Assembly: GCA_934590165.1 (NCBI GenBank)
Contig: CAKTOO010000005.1
Coordinates: 62,001 to 126,000, forward strand
Direction of reading: 5' to 3'
DNA from: an uncultured Dysosmobacter sp.
GTDB lineage: Bacteria > Bacillota > Clostridia > Oscillospirales > Oscillospiraceae
DNA length: 64,000 nucleotides
Shown in pieces: positions 33,332 through 40,933 of the stretch. The position numbers and the translations under genes are program-made. How positions within the stretch are numbered: the stretch's first letter is position 1; each line of letters begins with the position of its first letter. The notes below the pieces were generated by a model. The model was given only the letters and a program-made list of their open reading frames with translations. It was not told the DNA's origin and did no database searches.

Positions 33332-33554
33332 ACAATAGAGAAGAGGAAAACTATCGATTCCTCTCCCTACCCATAGAGGTGTGGGATTCTTATCTAAAAT
33401 CCAGACAAATAAAAAATGGCCTTCGGTATGTGTTGTACCGGAGGTCATTCGTTTACGTACCATTTCAGTACGACAAATACCATAATGCTCATTTCTGATT
33501 TTCTGCCATCCCTCTATACTGTGAGAAAGTACAGGATAGGTAGGAGAAGATCAA

Positions 33555-33887
33555 ATGAGTACGAGATTGCAAATCATGGGCAGCCGGATTCGGACTGCAA
33601 GGCAGTTCCGCCGCCTCACTGGTGAACAGCTCGCTGAGAAGATCGGTATTGCTGTAGACTCGCTTCGACACATAGAAAATGGAGTCCGATCACCAAGTTT
33701 CCAGCTCATTGAGCGCATCTCGGATATTCTAGACGTTTCACTCGACTACTTAGCTGGGAAGACGGATTCTCCTCTGGAGCATAGAGTTCGCAAGGAACTT
33801 GAAAACTCTGGACTAACGAAGGAGCAAGAAGATGCCATTGTTGAGTTGGCATTAAACTCGATCCCGATCATCAAAAAACACATTTGA
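33555..33887 (+). CDS. Xre-family transcriptional regulator
   Basis: A 110-residue repressor-like protein with an N-terminal helix-turn-helix (FRRLTGEQLAEKIGIAVDSL, then ILDVSLDYLAG) and a short helical dimerisation tail. AGGAG precedes the ATG. It is monocistronic, ending in a terminator. It may act on the TTGATAC/GTATCAA operator just downstream, but that is a guess from proximity. The gap before it (33396-33554) holds only a TGGCCTTCGG/CCGGAGGTCA hairpin and a TATACT -10-like site. Confidence 0.8.
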   Translation: MSTRLQIMGSRIRTARQFRRLTGEQLAEKIGIAVDSLRHIENGVRSPSFQLIERISDILDVSLDYLAGKTDSPLEHRVRKELENSGLTKEQEDAIVELALNSIPIIKKHI

Positions 33888-33891
33888 GCAA

Positions 33892-33925
33892 TGCACCTGT
33901 CGATCTGGCAGGTGCAATTTTATTT
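33892..33925 (+). terminator. Terminator after the Xre gene
   Basis: The stem TGCACCTG / CAGGTGCA is followed by ATTTTATTTTTC. Confidence 0.8.
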
Positions 33926-33982
33926 TTCATTCTTCCTTAATCCGACTGTTTTCGCGCTTTCTCTCATGTAATATGTACTTAC

Positions 33983-34000
33983 TTGATACGATTGTATCAA
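33983..34000 (+). promoter_or_regulatory. Inverted-repeat operator before the 34023 gene
   Basis: TTGATAC-gatt-GTATCAA is a perfect 7-bp inverted repeat, 22 nt before the start codon. It is placed where a repressor would block transcription or early elongation. Confidence 0.6.
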
Positions 34001-34022
34001 ATCTGTACGGAGGGATGAAGAC

Positions 34023-34673
34023 ATGACAGTACAAAACGCATTAGAGGAAATGAAAGAACGCGCATTTGCCCCTGCTTTTCAAAAGTATTTGTTCGATACA
34101 TACAAGGTACTGGCGCAAACAGATTTTTCCGAAGAGGAAAAGGACTACACAGCGGCTGAAGACTATTTTACCACCACATTGGAGCAGTCCGAGAACGAGA
34201 TCCTAAGCCAGATCAAAACCAATTACGAGGCAAAACTGCGGTATGCATCCCGGTATGCTTTCAACGCAGGCCTGTATTCTGGGTTCGTCCAGCACTTTTC
34301 CAATCAAGATCTTGTTGTCGATGGATTTGAAAAGCATCTCATGCAAGATCTCTTTGAGATGCCTGGTATGCAGCGCCATACTCTGTTTTTGCAGATGCAT
34401 GACGAAAACCAGAAGCTTATCGAGCAGCTCGAGATTGATGGTGATGAAGAGCGACGAGAGCATTTGACCTCGATTGAGTGTGCGTGGGAGCAACGCGTTC
34501 ATTGGGCGGCCTGCCACAGCTTCTACTGCGGTTATCGCGCTGCGGTCAAAGTTCTTACTGCTGTTGAGGGCGTGAGCACCTTTGACATGATTCCACACAC
34601 CTTGCTGTTGGAATATCACTTGGGATATACGAAGTCCTATGACCAAACGGAACAGCAGCATATTGATAGATAG
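34023..34673 (+). CDS. Unrecognised helical element protein
   Basis: A 216-residue, almost entirely helical and acidic protein with several aromatic pairs (FNAGLYSGFVQHF, HWAACHSFYCGYRAA). No family recognised. GGAGGG lies upstream, and it has its own operator-like inverted repeat and a downstream hairpin (about 34750-34800). It is probably a separately controlled single gene. Confidence 0.6.
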   Translation: MTVQNALEEMKERAFAPAFQKYLFDTYKVLAQTDFSEEEKDYTAAEDYFTTTLEQSENEILSQIKTNYEAKLRYASRYAFNAGLYSGFVQHFSNQDLVVDGFEKHLMQDLFEMPGMQRHTLFLQMHDENQKLIEQLEIDGDEERREHLTSIECAWEQRVHWAACHSFYCGYRAAVKVLTAVEGVSTFDMIPHTLLLEYHLGYTKSYDQTEQQHIDR

Positions 34674-34787
34674 CGGAGTTGAACGGCAGTAGCACAATAC
34701 AAAGGGGCAATTCAATAGATTCTCAATGACTTCACATGAATGACATGAAAAGACACGCCAATCTGCGGGAATGATTTATCCCATAGA

Positions 34788-34853
34788 TTGGTGTGTCTTT
34801 CGCTTCGACTATAATACTAAAGGCTGCGAGGTGTCCGTTCTTTCGGACACCTC
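34788..34853 (+). promoter_or_regulatory. Promoter with TGTCCG/CGGACA operator, site A
   Basis: TTGGTG (34788-34793) and TATAAT (34810-34815) have a 16-nt spacer. They are followed at about +10 by TGTCCGTTCTTTCGGACA (34832-34849), extended by GAGG/CCTC arms. Near-identical copies occur at 55650 and 58285 in front of other genes. The placement suggests a repressor road-block; the element could also act as an RNA hairpin with a short T-run. Confidence 0.65.
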
Positions 34854-34906
34854 TTCTTGTATGCTTGCGGTAGAGTTCGAAGAAAGAACTACCGGAGGTG
34901 TCGAAG

Positions 34907-36529
34907 ATGTATGTGCTCGTTGATATGGAATGGATCTCGAATCAGCGTGGTAATCATTGGCCAACACAGTTGGCCGCTGCCCGCGTAGATGCGCAATGGA
35001 ATACAGTTGATACTTTTTCCGTGCTATTTCGCCCGAGAGACTTCTCCTTGCAGCAATGGGGGCATATGGCTTTTTCCGGCTGGAGCAGGGAGCAGTTCCT
35101 CGATGGAGAAAGCCTTTATGCTGGATTGGACGCTTTCCGCCTTTGGCTGCAACCAGAGGATACGATATGCTGGTGGCATCAGGAAGCAAGTGACCTGTTC
35201 AATATGTTCTCCAAGGTATCCGGTGTTCCTGATATGACTCAGCACGTCGTGTTGCTCTGTGATTACATTTACGGTTACTTAGCAGGACAGGAGGCGTCTG
35301 TTGGTAGCCCTTATAAGATCTGTGCGGCGCGCAATATCGTCACACCTTCTCCAGCGCACTGCTCCGTCAACGATGTAGCAACCATGCAACTGCTTGCGCA
35401 GGTCATTGGCTTTGAGCAGAAGTATTTACTTGAGCCACCGAAAAGATGGAGCAAAGACGCAATGGCACAGAAAGGTTCTTCTGCCTATAAGCTGCTCTAT
35501 GATCCTCAGGCCAAGCTCCTTCATAAATCCGACTGTGAGTTACTACCTGATGATCGCCATTTCCCAGCGTTCCTCACATTCAAGCTTCCAATTCGCCGCA
35601 AGTACAAGCCTTGTAGCTGCTGCAGGGATGAATTCTTAGATGCGCTGTGGGATCGCAATCAAGACTCTATCGCTCGCTCTGAATATAACTATGTCTACTC
35701 CAAGCAGTCCAAAATCTTTCACACCAGGAAGTGCAGTCATGTTCTGCTGGCCTATGATATTCAGGGAACCGTTTCCTACGACACCTGCCTTAAAAGCGGG
35801 CGACGCCCTTGTAAGCACTGCAATCCGGAGCCGATTGAGCACAAGACGATTGCTTTTCCGGTACTGCCAAAGAAGCCGCAAGCCCCTCAGGAGCGTTCTT
35901 TGAGCAAGGACGAGCAAAGTGCCATCGGACGCTTTAATCGTGCTAAACAGGAGCGTGAAGCTGCATTCAAGAAAGGCTCCCTTTCCGATGCTGAGAAAAG
36001 CAACATTATGGCACTCTCGCAGCCAGGGCTGGCATTCTGGGCAAGTAAAGGGTATCGCACATTCCACCGCAGGAACTGCTCTCAAATCTCAGGCCTCAAC
36101 CAACTGGTCGGCTTTCCTCGTTATCAGGATGCTGTCCGCGCAGGGTACTGCCCATGCCGGCACTGTAAGCCAAGTCCGAAGCAAGATGTCGTCTATTCAA
36201 TTCCCATCACCAACAAAAAACGTGCGGGAGAAAGCGTCGAAACCCTGGTGCAACTCTGTACGGAGCACTGCCTTCCATTTCACCACGACAATCGATACTT
36301 CGAGATGCAGACAATGGTGGGCAAGTGGAAAATTGATATGGACTTACGGCCAGTCCGACTGGAACACATAAATCTCGTCTCTCAGCCGGAGAACACAAAG
36401 AAATATCATGTGCAGCCCCGTCTGTTCCTCTCCTTAAAGGATACATTCGATTACATTATGCGACATGATAATGCCCTTATAAAACGGATCGAAGGGACAA
36501 GCCAGGAAGTACAACTTCAAATGGGATAA
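34907..36529 (+). CDS. DEDD-exonuclease-like protein with three zinc-knuckle repeats
   Basis: A 540-residue protein from the ATG at 34907 (GGAGG upstream). The N-terminal ~170 residues start YVLVDMEWIS and resemble the DEDD 3'-5' exonuclease fold of the gene at 58352, but the later acidic motifs look eroded. Three repeats of an Ada-like metal-binding pattern follow: H-x4-C with C-x2-C at LLHKSDC/CSCC, IFHTRKC/CKHC and TFHRRNC/CRHC. These may recognise damaged or modified nucleic acid. It shares its upstream operator motif with the true exonuclease gene. Confidence 0.6.
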   Translation: MYVLVDMEWISNQRGNHWPTQLAAARVDAQWNTVDTFSVLFRPRDFSLQQWGHMAFSGWSREQFLDGESLYAGLDAFRLWLQPEDTICWWHQEASDLFNMFSKVSGVPDMTQHVVLLCDYIYGYLAGQEASVGSPYKICAARNIVTPSPAHCSVNDVATMQLLAQVIGFEQKYLLEPPKRWSKDAMAQKGSSAYKLLYDPQAKLLHKSDCELLPDDRHFPAFLTFKLPIRRKYKPCSCCRDEFLDALWDRNQDSIARSEYNYVYSKQSKIFHTRKCSHVLLAYDIQGTVSYDTCLKSGRRPCKHCNPEPIEHKTIAFPVLPKKPQAPQERSLSKDEQSAIGRFNRAKQEREAAFKKGSLSDAEKSNIMALSQPGLAFWASKGYRTFHRRNCSQISGLNQLVGFPRYQDAVRAGYCPCRHCKPSPKQDVVYSIPITNKKRAGESVETLVQLCTEHCLPFHHDNRYFEMQTMVGKWKIDMDLRPVRLEHINLVSQPENTKKYHVQPRLFLSLKDTFDYIMRHDNALIKRIEGTSQEVQLQMG

Positions 36530-36604
36530 TTGTTGTTTTCCACTCCTTCTATCCGTAAATACCGTTGGGGAGTGTATCCCCAGATGCTTACAAAGGAGTG
36601 AAAA

Positions 36605-37522
36605 ATGATGACGCGAGAAGAAGCGGAGAAAGAGCTAATTGCTCTGCTGCAAGAGGCGGAAGGTGGGCCTTCTTACTCCATGGGAGAAGTGGACGCTTAT
36701 ATGCGTGAGCTGCTGCATCCAAAAAACCAGATCTACCTGACAGGCGATACGCACGGTCGGTTTGAGCGGATCATCTCTTTCTGTGAGAGGCAGCAAGTTC
36801 AACCTGAAAGCACCTTCATTATCTTAGGGGATGTCGGATTGAACTACTATGGGGATGGGAGAGACAGGCGAGGCAAAGATGCGCTGGCACAGATTCCAAT
36901 CACGTTCTTCTGCATTCACGGCAACCATGAAATGCGCCCATCTGAAGAGTTGGGCTATCAGGTGAAAGAGTACCACGGTGGGAAAGTATGGGTTCAGCCT
37001 GAGTATCCAAACCTCGTATTTGCCATTGACGGCGAGATCTATGATTTCTTTGGCCATTCCTGTATTGTCATTGGAGGTGCGTATAGCGTCGATAAATACT
37101 ACCGATTGGCAAGAGGCTATAACTGGTTTGAAGACGAGCAGCCGTCCGATGAAATCAAGGAGAAAGTTGAGCGTGTGCTATCTGAGCGTGATTGGAAGAT
37201 CGATGTTGTGCTGTCGCACACCTGCCCGCTCAGGTACGAGCCGACCGAAGTATTTCTATCCATGATTGACCAGTCGAGTGTGGATAAGAGTACCGAGCAA
37301 TGGCTTGATACGATCGAGTCAAGGTTGCACTACGAGCGCTGGTACTGCGGTCACTATCATACGGACAAGGAGATCGACAAGATCCGTTTCATGTTTCAGG
37401 ACTATGCGCTGCTGCCGCATCAGATTTCCCTTTCTGCGGAGAAGGAAATGGTCCGCCGGATGCAGCGGCAGGCCGAGATTGTCAAGGCGCTGGGTCTGGT
37501 GGATGAGACTCCAGAGCAATAA
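36605..37522 (+). CDS. Calcineurin-like metallophosphoesterase 1
   Basis: A 305-residue protein with the full two-metal phosphoesterase set: GDTHGRF, LGDVGLNY, GNHEM, SHTCP and GHYHTD. Family members hydrolyse phosphodiesters, nucleotides or phosphoproteins. AAGGAG precedes the start. It begins an operon of at least five tightly spaced genes ending near 39514, which includes a second phosphoesterase of a different subfamily. The substrate is unknown. A phage-type protein phosphatase or 2',3'-cyclic phosphodiesterase would fit the RNA-repair theme, but that is speculation. Confidence 0.85.
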   Translation: MMTREEAEKELIALLQEAEGGPSYSMGEVDAYMRELLHPKNQIYLTGDTHGRFERIISFCERQQVQPESTFIILGDVGLNYYGDGRDRRGKDALAQIPITFFCIHGNHEMRPSEELGYQVKEYHGGKVWVQPEYPNLVFAIDGEIYDFFGHSCIVIGGAYSVDKYYRLARGYNWFEDEQPSDEIKEKVERVLSERDWKIDVVLSHTCPLRYEPTEVFLSMIDQSSVDKSTEQWLDTIESRLHYERWYCGHYHTDKEIDKIRFMFQDYALLPHQISLSAEKEMVRRMQRQAEIVKALGLVDETPEQ

Positions 37523-37535
37523 GAGGATTTATAAT

Positions 37536-38144
37536 ATGAGCACATATTACGATTTTATGGTCGAGGCCAAGTACAACGGCAAATGGTACAACATCGACCT
37601 ACATACAAAGGATATTGACGGAAAGCTGCGGCATCAATATCTTGCAACCTTTTCCCGCAGCTTCATTGGCCAATTGGAAAATCTGATCGACGGTGCATGG
37701 AGGATTGGTTTTGATGATCTGGCGGAAAGCACACAGAATCTCTTGCTATCCAGTACTCCTGCAGAGTGTGAAGATAGCGTTCGGCTGGAGCAGTTCTATG
37801 TTGCCGGCAATCTAGCAGATTTTGAGAAACTCCTGAAGGCGCCATATCAGAACGAATACTATGTGACACGGAATCAGATTGCAGCATATGAGTCGCATGA
37901 GATCGACGACATCTGTGAGTATTTGACTGTTCATGAGTTACTTGAGCTACCCTACACAGCTCGCAACGAGTATGTCCTATATCGTTGGAATGATGTCTTT
38001 GGGAATACAGAGAAGATCCGATCAATGGTAGATCGCCTGCGGTACCAGATCGAGTGTTTCAACGAAGCGCTCCCCTATGAGGCAGGTCAGTCCTACGGAG
38101 ATCGTGCGGCTTCGCAAGTCCGTGTGATTTACCGGATTTCATGA
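37536..38144 (+). CDS. Unrecognised 202-residue operon protein
   Basis: Starts MSTYYDFMVEAKYNGKWYNI at 37536; the frame extends far upstream but only as a shadow of the phosphoesterase gene. It is an acidic, Tyr-rich alpha/beta protein, family unknown to me. Similar Tyr/Trp-rich proteins occur in gut phages near metallophosphoesterases. It lies 13 nt after the first and 13 nt before the second phosphoesterase gene. Confidence 0.6.
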   Translation: MSTYYDFMVEAKYNGKWYNIDLHTKDIDGKLRHQYLATFSRSFIGQLENLIDGAWRIGFDDLAESTQNLLLSSTPAECEDSVRLEQFYVAGNLADFEKLLKAPYQNEYYVTRNQIAAYESHEIDDICEYLTVHELLELPYTARNEYVLYRWNDVFGNTEKIRSMVDRLRYQIECFNEALPYEAGQSYGDRAASQVRVIYRIS

Positions 38145-38157
38145 GGAGGTATAGCAC

Positions 38158-38763
38158 ATGAACTACTTCATTGGAGACCTCCATCTCTTCAACCGGAATC
38201 AGACAGGTGAGGGTGTAAACTATGACAGAAGGCCGTTTGCCACCGTTGATGAAATGCACCGGTATATCCTCGAGCATTGGAACGCTAAAATCACCAACGG
38301 AGACACCGTTTATATCCTTGGGGATATGGCCATGCGGGGAAAAAATGAAGCACTCATTGCATTGGTCGCACAGCTCAAGGGGCGAAAGATCCTGTTCCGA
38401 GGAAATCACGATGATCTGTCTGATTATCGGTATCAGAAGCTCTTCGCTGACATCACCGATTATCGTGAGATCAGCGAAAGTTTCGACGGGCAGTCGTATA
38501 AGCTCTGCTTGATGCACTATCCCATTCTGATGTGGAATGGGCAGCATCGCGGATCGATTCTTCTCTACGCCCATACTCATAATACTGTGGAAGAGGCATT
38601 CTTCCAGAAATGCGTCAAAGAGCTCAACGAGAATAAGAAGCTGAATGTTCAACAAGGAATGCCTATTCGCGCCATCAATGTTGGCTGCATGATGCCGTAT
38701 ATGAATTATGAGCCAAGAACACTCAAGGAAATTCTCTCCGCACAGAACGCAAGAAAGGAATAA
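38158..38763 (+). CDS. Calcineurin-like metallophosphoesterase 2
   Basis: A 201-residue phage-type phosphoesterase with GDLHLF, LGDMAMRG, GNHDD, HYPILMW and HTHN, the core metal ligands in order. It is only distantly similar to the other phosphoesterase two genes upstream, so this is not a recent duplication. GAGGAGG precedes the ATG. Substrate unknown. Confidence 0.85.
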   Translation: MNYFIGDLHLFNRNQTGEGVNYDRRPFATVDEMHRYILEHWNAKITNGDTVYILGDMAMRGKNEALIALVAQLKGRKILFRGNHDDLSDYRYQKLFADITDYREISESFDGQSYKLCLMHYPILMWNGQHRGSILLYAHTHNTVEEAFFQKCVKELNENKKLNVQQGMPIRAINVGCMMPYMNYEPRTLKEILSAQNARKE

Positions 38764-38768
38764 GGCCT

Positions 38769-39116
38769 ATGTTACCGAAAGAGCTATTCCTCAGCACGCT
38801 AGAGAAGATTCAAAAGCAAGAAGCTCGGATTGACGAGTTTAATACCGCGCTATCAAAGATCTGCGATGGGTTCCCTGTGTTTGATTCGGAGAATCAGTAC
38901 CTGATTGCGCTCCGGGAGCTGCTGAAATACACAATGCAAGATCAATATGACTACATCGGGTGGTGGCTGTATGAAGCACCGGATGCTGGATACACAATCT
39001 GGTGGGATGATGAGGACGGTAAAGAAACCCGCGTGGACTTGACAGAGCCTGGTGCGCTCTATGACTATCTGGTGGAGTATGCCGCGCCGGAAGAAGTTCA
39101 GGGGGATGAGTCGTGA
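38769..39116 (+). CDS. Unrecognised 115-residue phage/plasmid-type protein
   Basis: A helical N-terminus (LSTLEKIQKQEARIDEFNTA) is followed by a Trp-rich acidic part (YIGWWLYEAPDAGYTIWW). Short proteins of this look are common in Clostridia phages, function unknown. It starts 5 nt after the phosphoesterase stop, and its stop overlaps the next start (GTGA). Confidence 0.6.
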   Translation: MLPKELFLSTLEKIQKQEARIDEFNTALSKICDGFPVFDSENQYLIALRELLKYTMQDQYDYIGWWLYEAPDAGYTIWWDDEDGKETRVDLTEPGALYDYLVEYAAPEEVQGDES

Positions 39117-39514
39117 GTACACAATACTCTGTTGTTAATACACGGATCATTGAAGAAGCCGCTGAATTCCAGGGAAAGGCCTCAGCAATTCAAGCAGAAT
39201 GTCTCCGAATGGTGCGTGAGGCCTCTGTATCTGCTGACTTGCAGGAGGTCAAGGAATATCTCATAGACAAGCTTTCTGACCGTGCGCTATTCTCTGTTGA
39301 GGAACCAGAGGGGACATCCATTGTGATTGGAACGGCAAGAGCGGGCCATTTTTCATGGCGTGCTGAGAATGGATTCCATGACTTTGACTCAGTCCTGCGT
39401 TGGCTCCAGTCACATCCGGACTTTACAATCTGTGATGAGTATGGAACAATCAAAACGGCAGAAGAATTCAAGCAGGTATTAGACTGGTGCGGGATTAAAT
39501 CTCCTCATAGTTAG
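39113..39514 (+). CDS. Unrecognised 133-residue protein, end of phosphoesterase operon
   Basis: GTG start overlapping the previous stop by 4 nt. A helical N-terminal part (EEAAEFQGKASAIQAECL) precedes a small alpha/beta part (FSWRAENGFHDFDSVLRWL). No known family. Confidence 0.55.
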   Translation: MSTQYSVVNTRIIEEAAEFQGKASAIQAECLRMVREASVSADLQEVKEYLIDKLSDRALFSVEEPEGTSIVIGTARAGHFSWRAENGFHDFDSVLRWLQSHPDFTICDEYGTIKTAEEFKQVLDWCGIKSPHS

Positions 39515-39629
39515 ATTGCACGCAGAAATTTCAGCCTTTTAACCACAAGTTGAATGACAAATGCCAAAGCTTGTGATATAGTACAGTCAGAAACCAAGAA
39601 CAACTACTTTACAGAAAGGACGCAGCACC

Positions 39630-39764
39630 ATGAAGACCATTTCTTCCGCTATCTTCTATATGAGCGAATGGCAGGCTATCTTCCAGTGTGAGGAATATAG
39701 CTTCAGCGAAGCATGCCCATATCAAGATAAGCAGAAGAATTTGATTGGAATGAGTAACTGTTAG
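39630..39764 (+). CDS. Small 44-residue protein
   Basis: An ATG with AAAGGA 9 nt upstream and a promoter ATGACA / TATAGT (39554-39559 and 39577-39582, 17-nt spacer). The product (MKTISSAIFYMSEWQAIFQC and so on) has no known family. It ends before a strong terminator at 39808, so it forms its own small transcription unit. Confidence 0.55.
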   Translation: MKTISSAIFYMSEWQAIFQCEEYSFSEACPYQDKQKNLIGMSNC

Positions 39765-39807
39765 ACTGGCAGAGCATTTGCCTGTAACTCCTTCCCTGAA
39801 TCATTGA

Positions 39808-39843
39808 AGCCGCTTGTCTTGTGTATAGACAAGCGGCTTTTTC
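39808..39843 (+). terminator. Terminator after the small gene
   Basis: The stem GCCGCTTGTCT / AGACAAGCGGC is followed by TTTTTC. Confidence 0.85.
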
Positions 39844-39887
39844 ATGCCTATGAGTTCAAATGATTTGAAGAGGAGGTGTCATTCGAA

Positions 39888-40124
39888 ATGGGGTTCCCGA
39901 CGATCGACTTAATGCGCACTGGCGCAAATATTGTGCGGCTACGGAAAGCAGCAGGCCTCACCGTACATGACCTGCAAATGGTGTTCGGCTTCAATTCCCC
40001 GCAAGCTATTTACAAATGGCAGAATGGAGCTGCGTTGCCGACGGTAGACAATCTAATCGTTCTTGCGGCGCTGCTGCATGTCCGCATCGACGATATTCTC
40101 GTTACCGACAACGCCGTCGCTTAA
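39888..40124 (+). CDS. Xre-family regulator before the tRNA cluster
   Basis: A 78-residue single-domain helix-turn-helix protein (LRKAAGLTVHDLQMVFGF, then IYKWQNGAALPTVDNLI). GAGGAGG lies 11 nt before the ATG; a GTG 12 nt earlier is an alternative. The first tRNA starts 28 nt after its stop, with only a GCGAGAAGC/GCTTCTCGC hairpin (40127-40147) between. The regulator and tRNAs may share a transcript. Confidence 0.8.
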   Translation: MGFPTIDLMRTGANIVRLRKAAGLTVHDLQMVFGFNSPQAIYKWQNGAALPTVDNLIVLAALLHVRIDDILVTDNAVA

Positions 40125-40152
40125 ATGCGAGAAGCTCTGCTTCTCGCCATAC

Positions 40153-40229
40153 GGTCCGCTCGTCTAAATGGTTAGGACACAGCCCTTTCACGGCTGCAAT
40201 GACCGGTTCGAGTCCGGCGCGGATCTCCA
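40153..40229 (+). tRNA. tRNA-Glu (TTC)
   Basis: The acceptor GGTCCGC pairs with GCGGATC. The anticodon loop CTTTCAC has anticodon TTC, the T-loop is TTCGAGT, and CCA is encoded. The discriminator is T, which is unusual for tRNA-Glu. Confidence 0.92.
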
Positions 40230-40235
40230 AAATAA

Positions 40236-40310
40236 TGGGATATGGCCAAGCGGCTAAGGCACCGGCCTTTGACGCCGGCACCGTTGGTTCGAATCCAACT
40301 ATCCCAACCA
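40236..40310 (+). tRNA. tRNA-Gln (TTG)
   Basis: The acceptor TGGGATA / TATCCCA, anticodon loop CTTTGAC (TTG), T-loop TTCGAAT and encoded CCA are all standard. Confidence 0.94.
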
Positions 40311-40311
40311 T

Positions 40312-40388
40312 GATACGGTACTCAAGAGGTTGAAGAGGACAGCCTGCAAAGCTGTTAATCGTCGGTTCGAATCCGACCCGTATCTCCA
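40312..40388 (+). tRNA. tRNA-Cys (GCA)
   Basis: The acceptor GATACGG / CCGTATC, anticodon loop CTGCAAA (GCA), discriminator T as usual for Cys, and encoded CCA. Confidence 0.92.
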
Positions 40389-40392
40389 ATAT

Positions 40393-40469
40393 GGTGCCTT
40401 CGTCTAATTGGTCAGGACGCAAGCCTCTCAAGCTTGTAATGCTGGGTTCGAGTCCCGCAGGCATCACCA
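40393..40469 (+). tRNA. tRNA-Glu (CTC)
   Basis: The acceptor GGTGCCT / AGGCATC and anticodon loop CTCTCAA (CTC). The outer T-stem pair looks mismatched. CCA is encoded. It is a second Glu isoacceptor in the cluster. Confidence 0.9.
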
Positions 40470-40478
40470 TCATCATAT

Positions 40479-40553
40479 AGGGGTATAGCTTAACTGGTAG
40501 AGCAGCGGTCTCCAAAACCGCCCGTGGGTGTTCAAGTCGCCCTATCCCTGCCA
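40479..40553 (+). tRNA. tRNA-Trp (CCA)
   Basis: The acceptor AGGGGTA / TATCCCT, anticodon loop CTCCAAA (CCA), discriminator G and encoded CCA. Confidence 0.93.
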
Positions 40554-40559
40554 TTTTAT

Positions 40560-40635
40560 TGGGGTGTCGCCAAGCGGTCAAGGCACCGGTCTCTGACACC
40601 GGCATTTGTTGGTTCGAATCCAACCACCCCAGCCA
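40560..40635 (+). tRNA. tRNA-Gln (CTG)
   Basis: The acceptor TGGGGTG / CACCCCA, anticodon loop CTCTGAC (CTG), discriminator G and encoded CCA. It is a second Gln isoacceptor. Confidence 0.93.
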
Positions 40636-40640
40636 TACTT

Positions 40641-40726
40641 GGAGAGTGAACCCAGAAGGTCTGGGGACCGCCCGCTAAGCGGATCGCACTGCATGGTGTC
40701 AGATTCGAGTTCTGCGCTCTCCGCCA
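40641..40726 (+). tRNA. tRNA-Ser (GCT), slightly degenerate
   Basis: A class II tRNA with a long variable arm. The acceptor is GGAGAGT / GCTCTCC, anticodon GCT, discriminator G, with encoded CCA. Base 33 reads C instead of the near-universal T, and the first T-stem pair is mismatched, so it may be decaying or specialised. Confidence 0.85.
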
Positions 40727-40729
40727 TAT

Positions 40730-40817
40730 GGGTCAGTACGCGTAGTTGGCGAGCGCAGCGGTCTGTAAAACCGTGACATAAGAAACATCGTTGGTTCAAT
40801 TCCAACCTGGCCCACCA
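40730..40817 (+). tRNA. tRNA-Tyr (GTA)
   Basis: A class II tRNA. The acceptor is GGGTCAG / CTGGCCC and the anticodon loop CTGTAAA (GTA). It has a long variable arm, T-loop TTCAATT and encoded CCA. Confidence 0.93.
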
Positions 40818-40822
40818 CCAAG

Positions 40823-40854
40823 AAGAGGGATACCCTTAACAGAGTATCCCTCTT
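40823..40854 (+). terminator. Terminator after the tRNA cluster
   Basis: The stem AAGAGGGATAC / GTATCCCTCTT. The same hairpin sequence recurs at 47922-47954, at the far side of the catabolic cassette. Confidence 0.75.
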
Positions 40855-40933
40855 GCCATTTGTAAGAGATAATACTACAATGATATTAGAATCAAAGAAA
40901 CTTCTCATATTGCATCTTGAAGGAGACCATGCC

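Larger units (their letters stand above)
31720..33395 (+). mobile_element. IscB element (IS200/IS605-like, non-autonomous)
   Basis: Contains the omega RNA and iscB but no TnpA transposase. The right side has a subterminal hairpin CCCAT-agaggt-GTGGG (33370-33385), which resembles IS605-family right ends. The left edge is close to 31720-31737, inside the end of the preceding small gene. Exact ends are not fixed by target duplication in this family, so both borders are approximate. Confidence 0.7.

Noticed and set aside
33416..33625. Short frame before the Xre gene
   Set aside because: It spans a hairpin and the promoter region and overlaps the Xre start in another frame.
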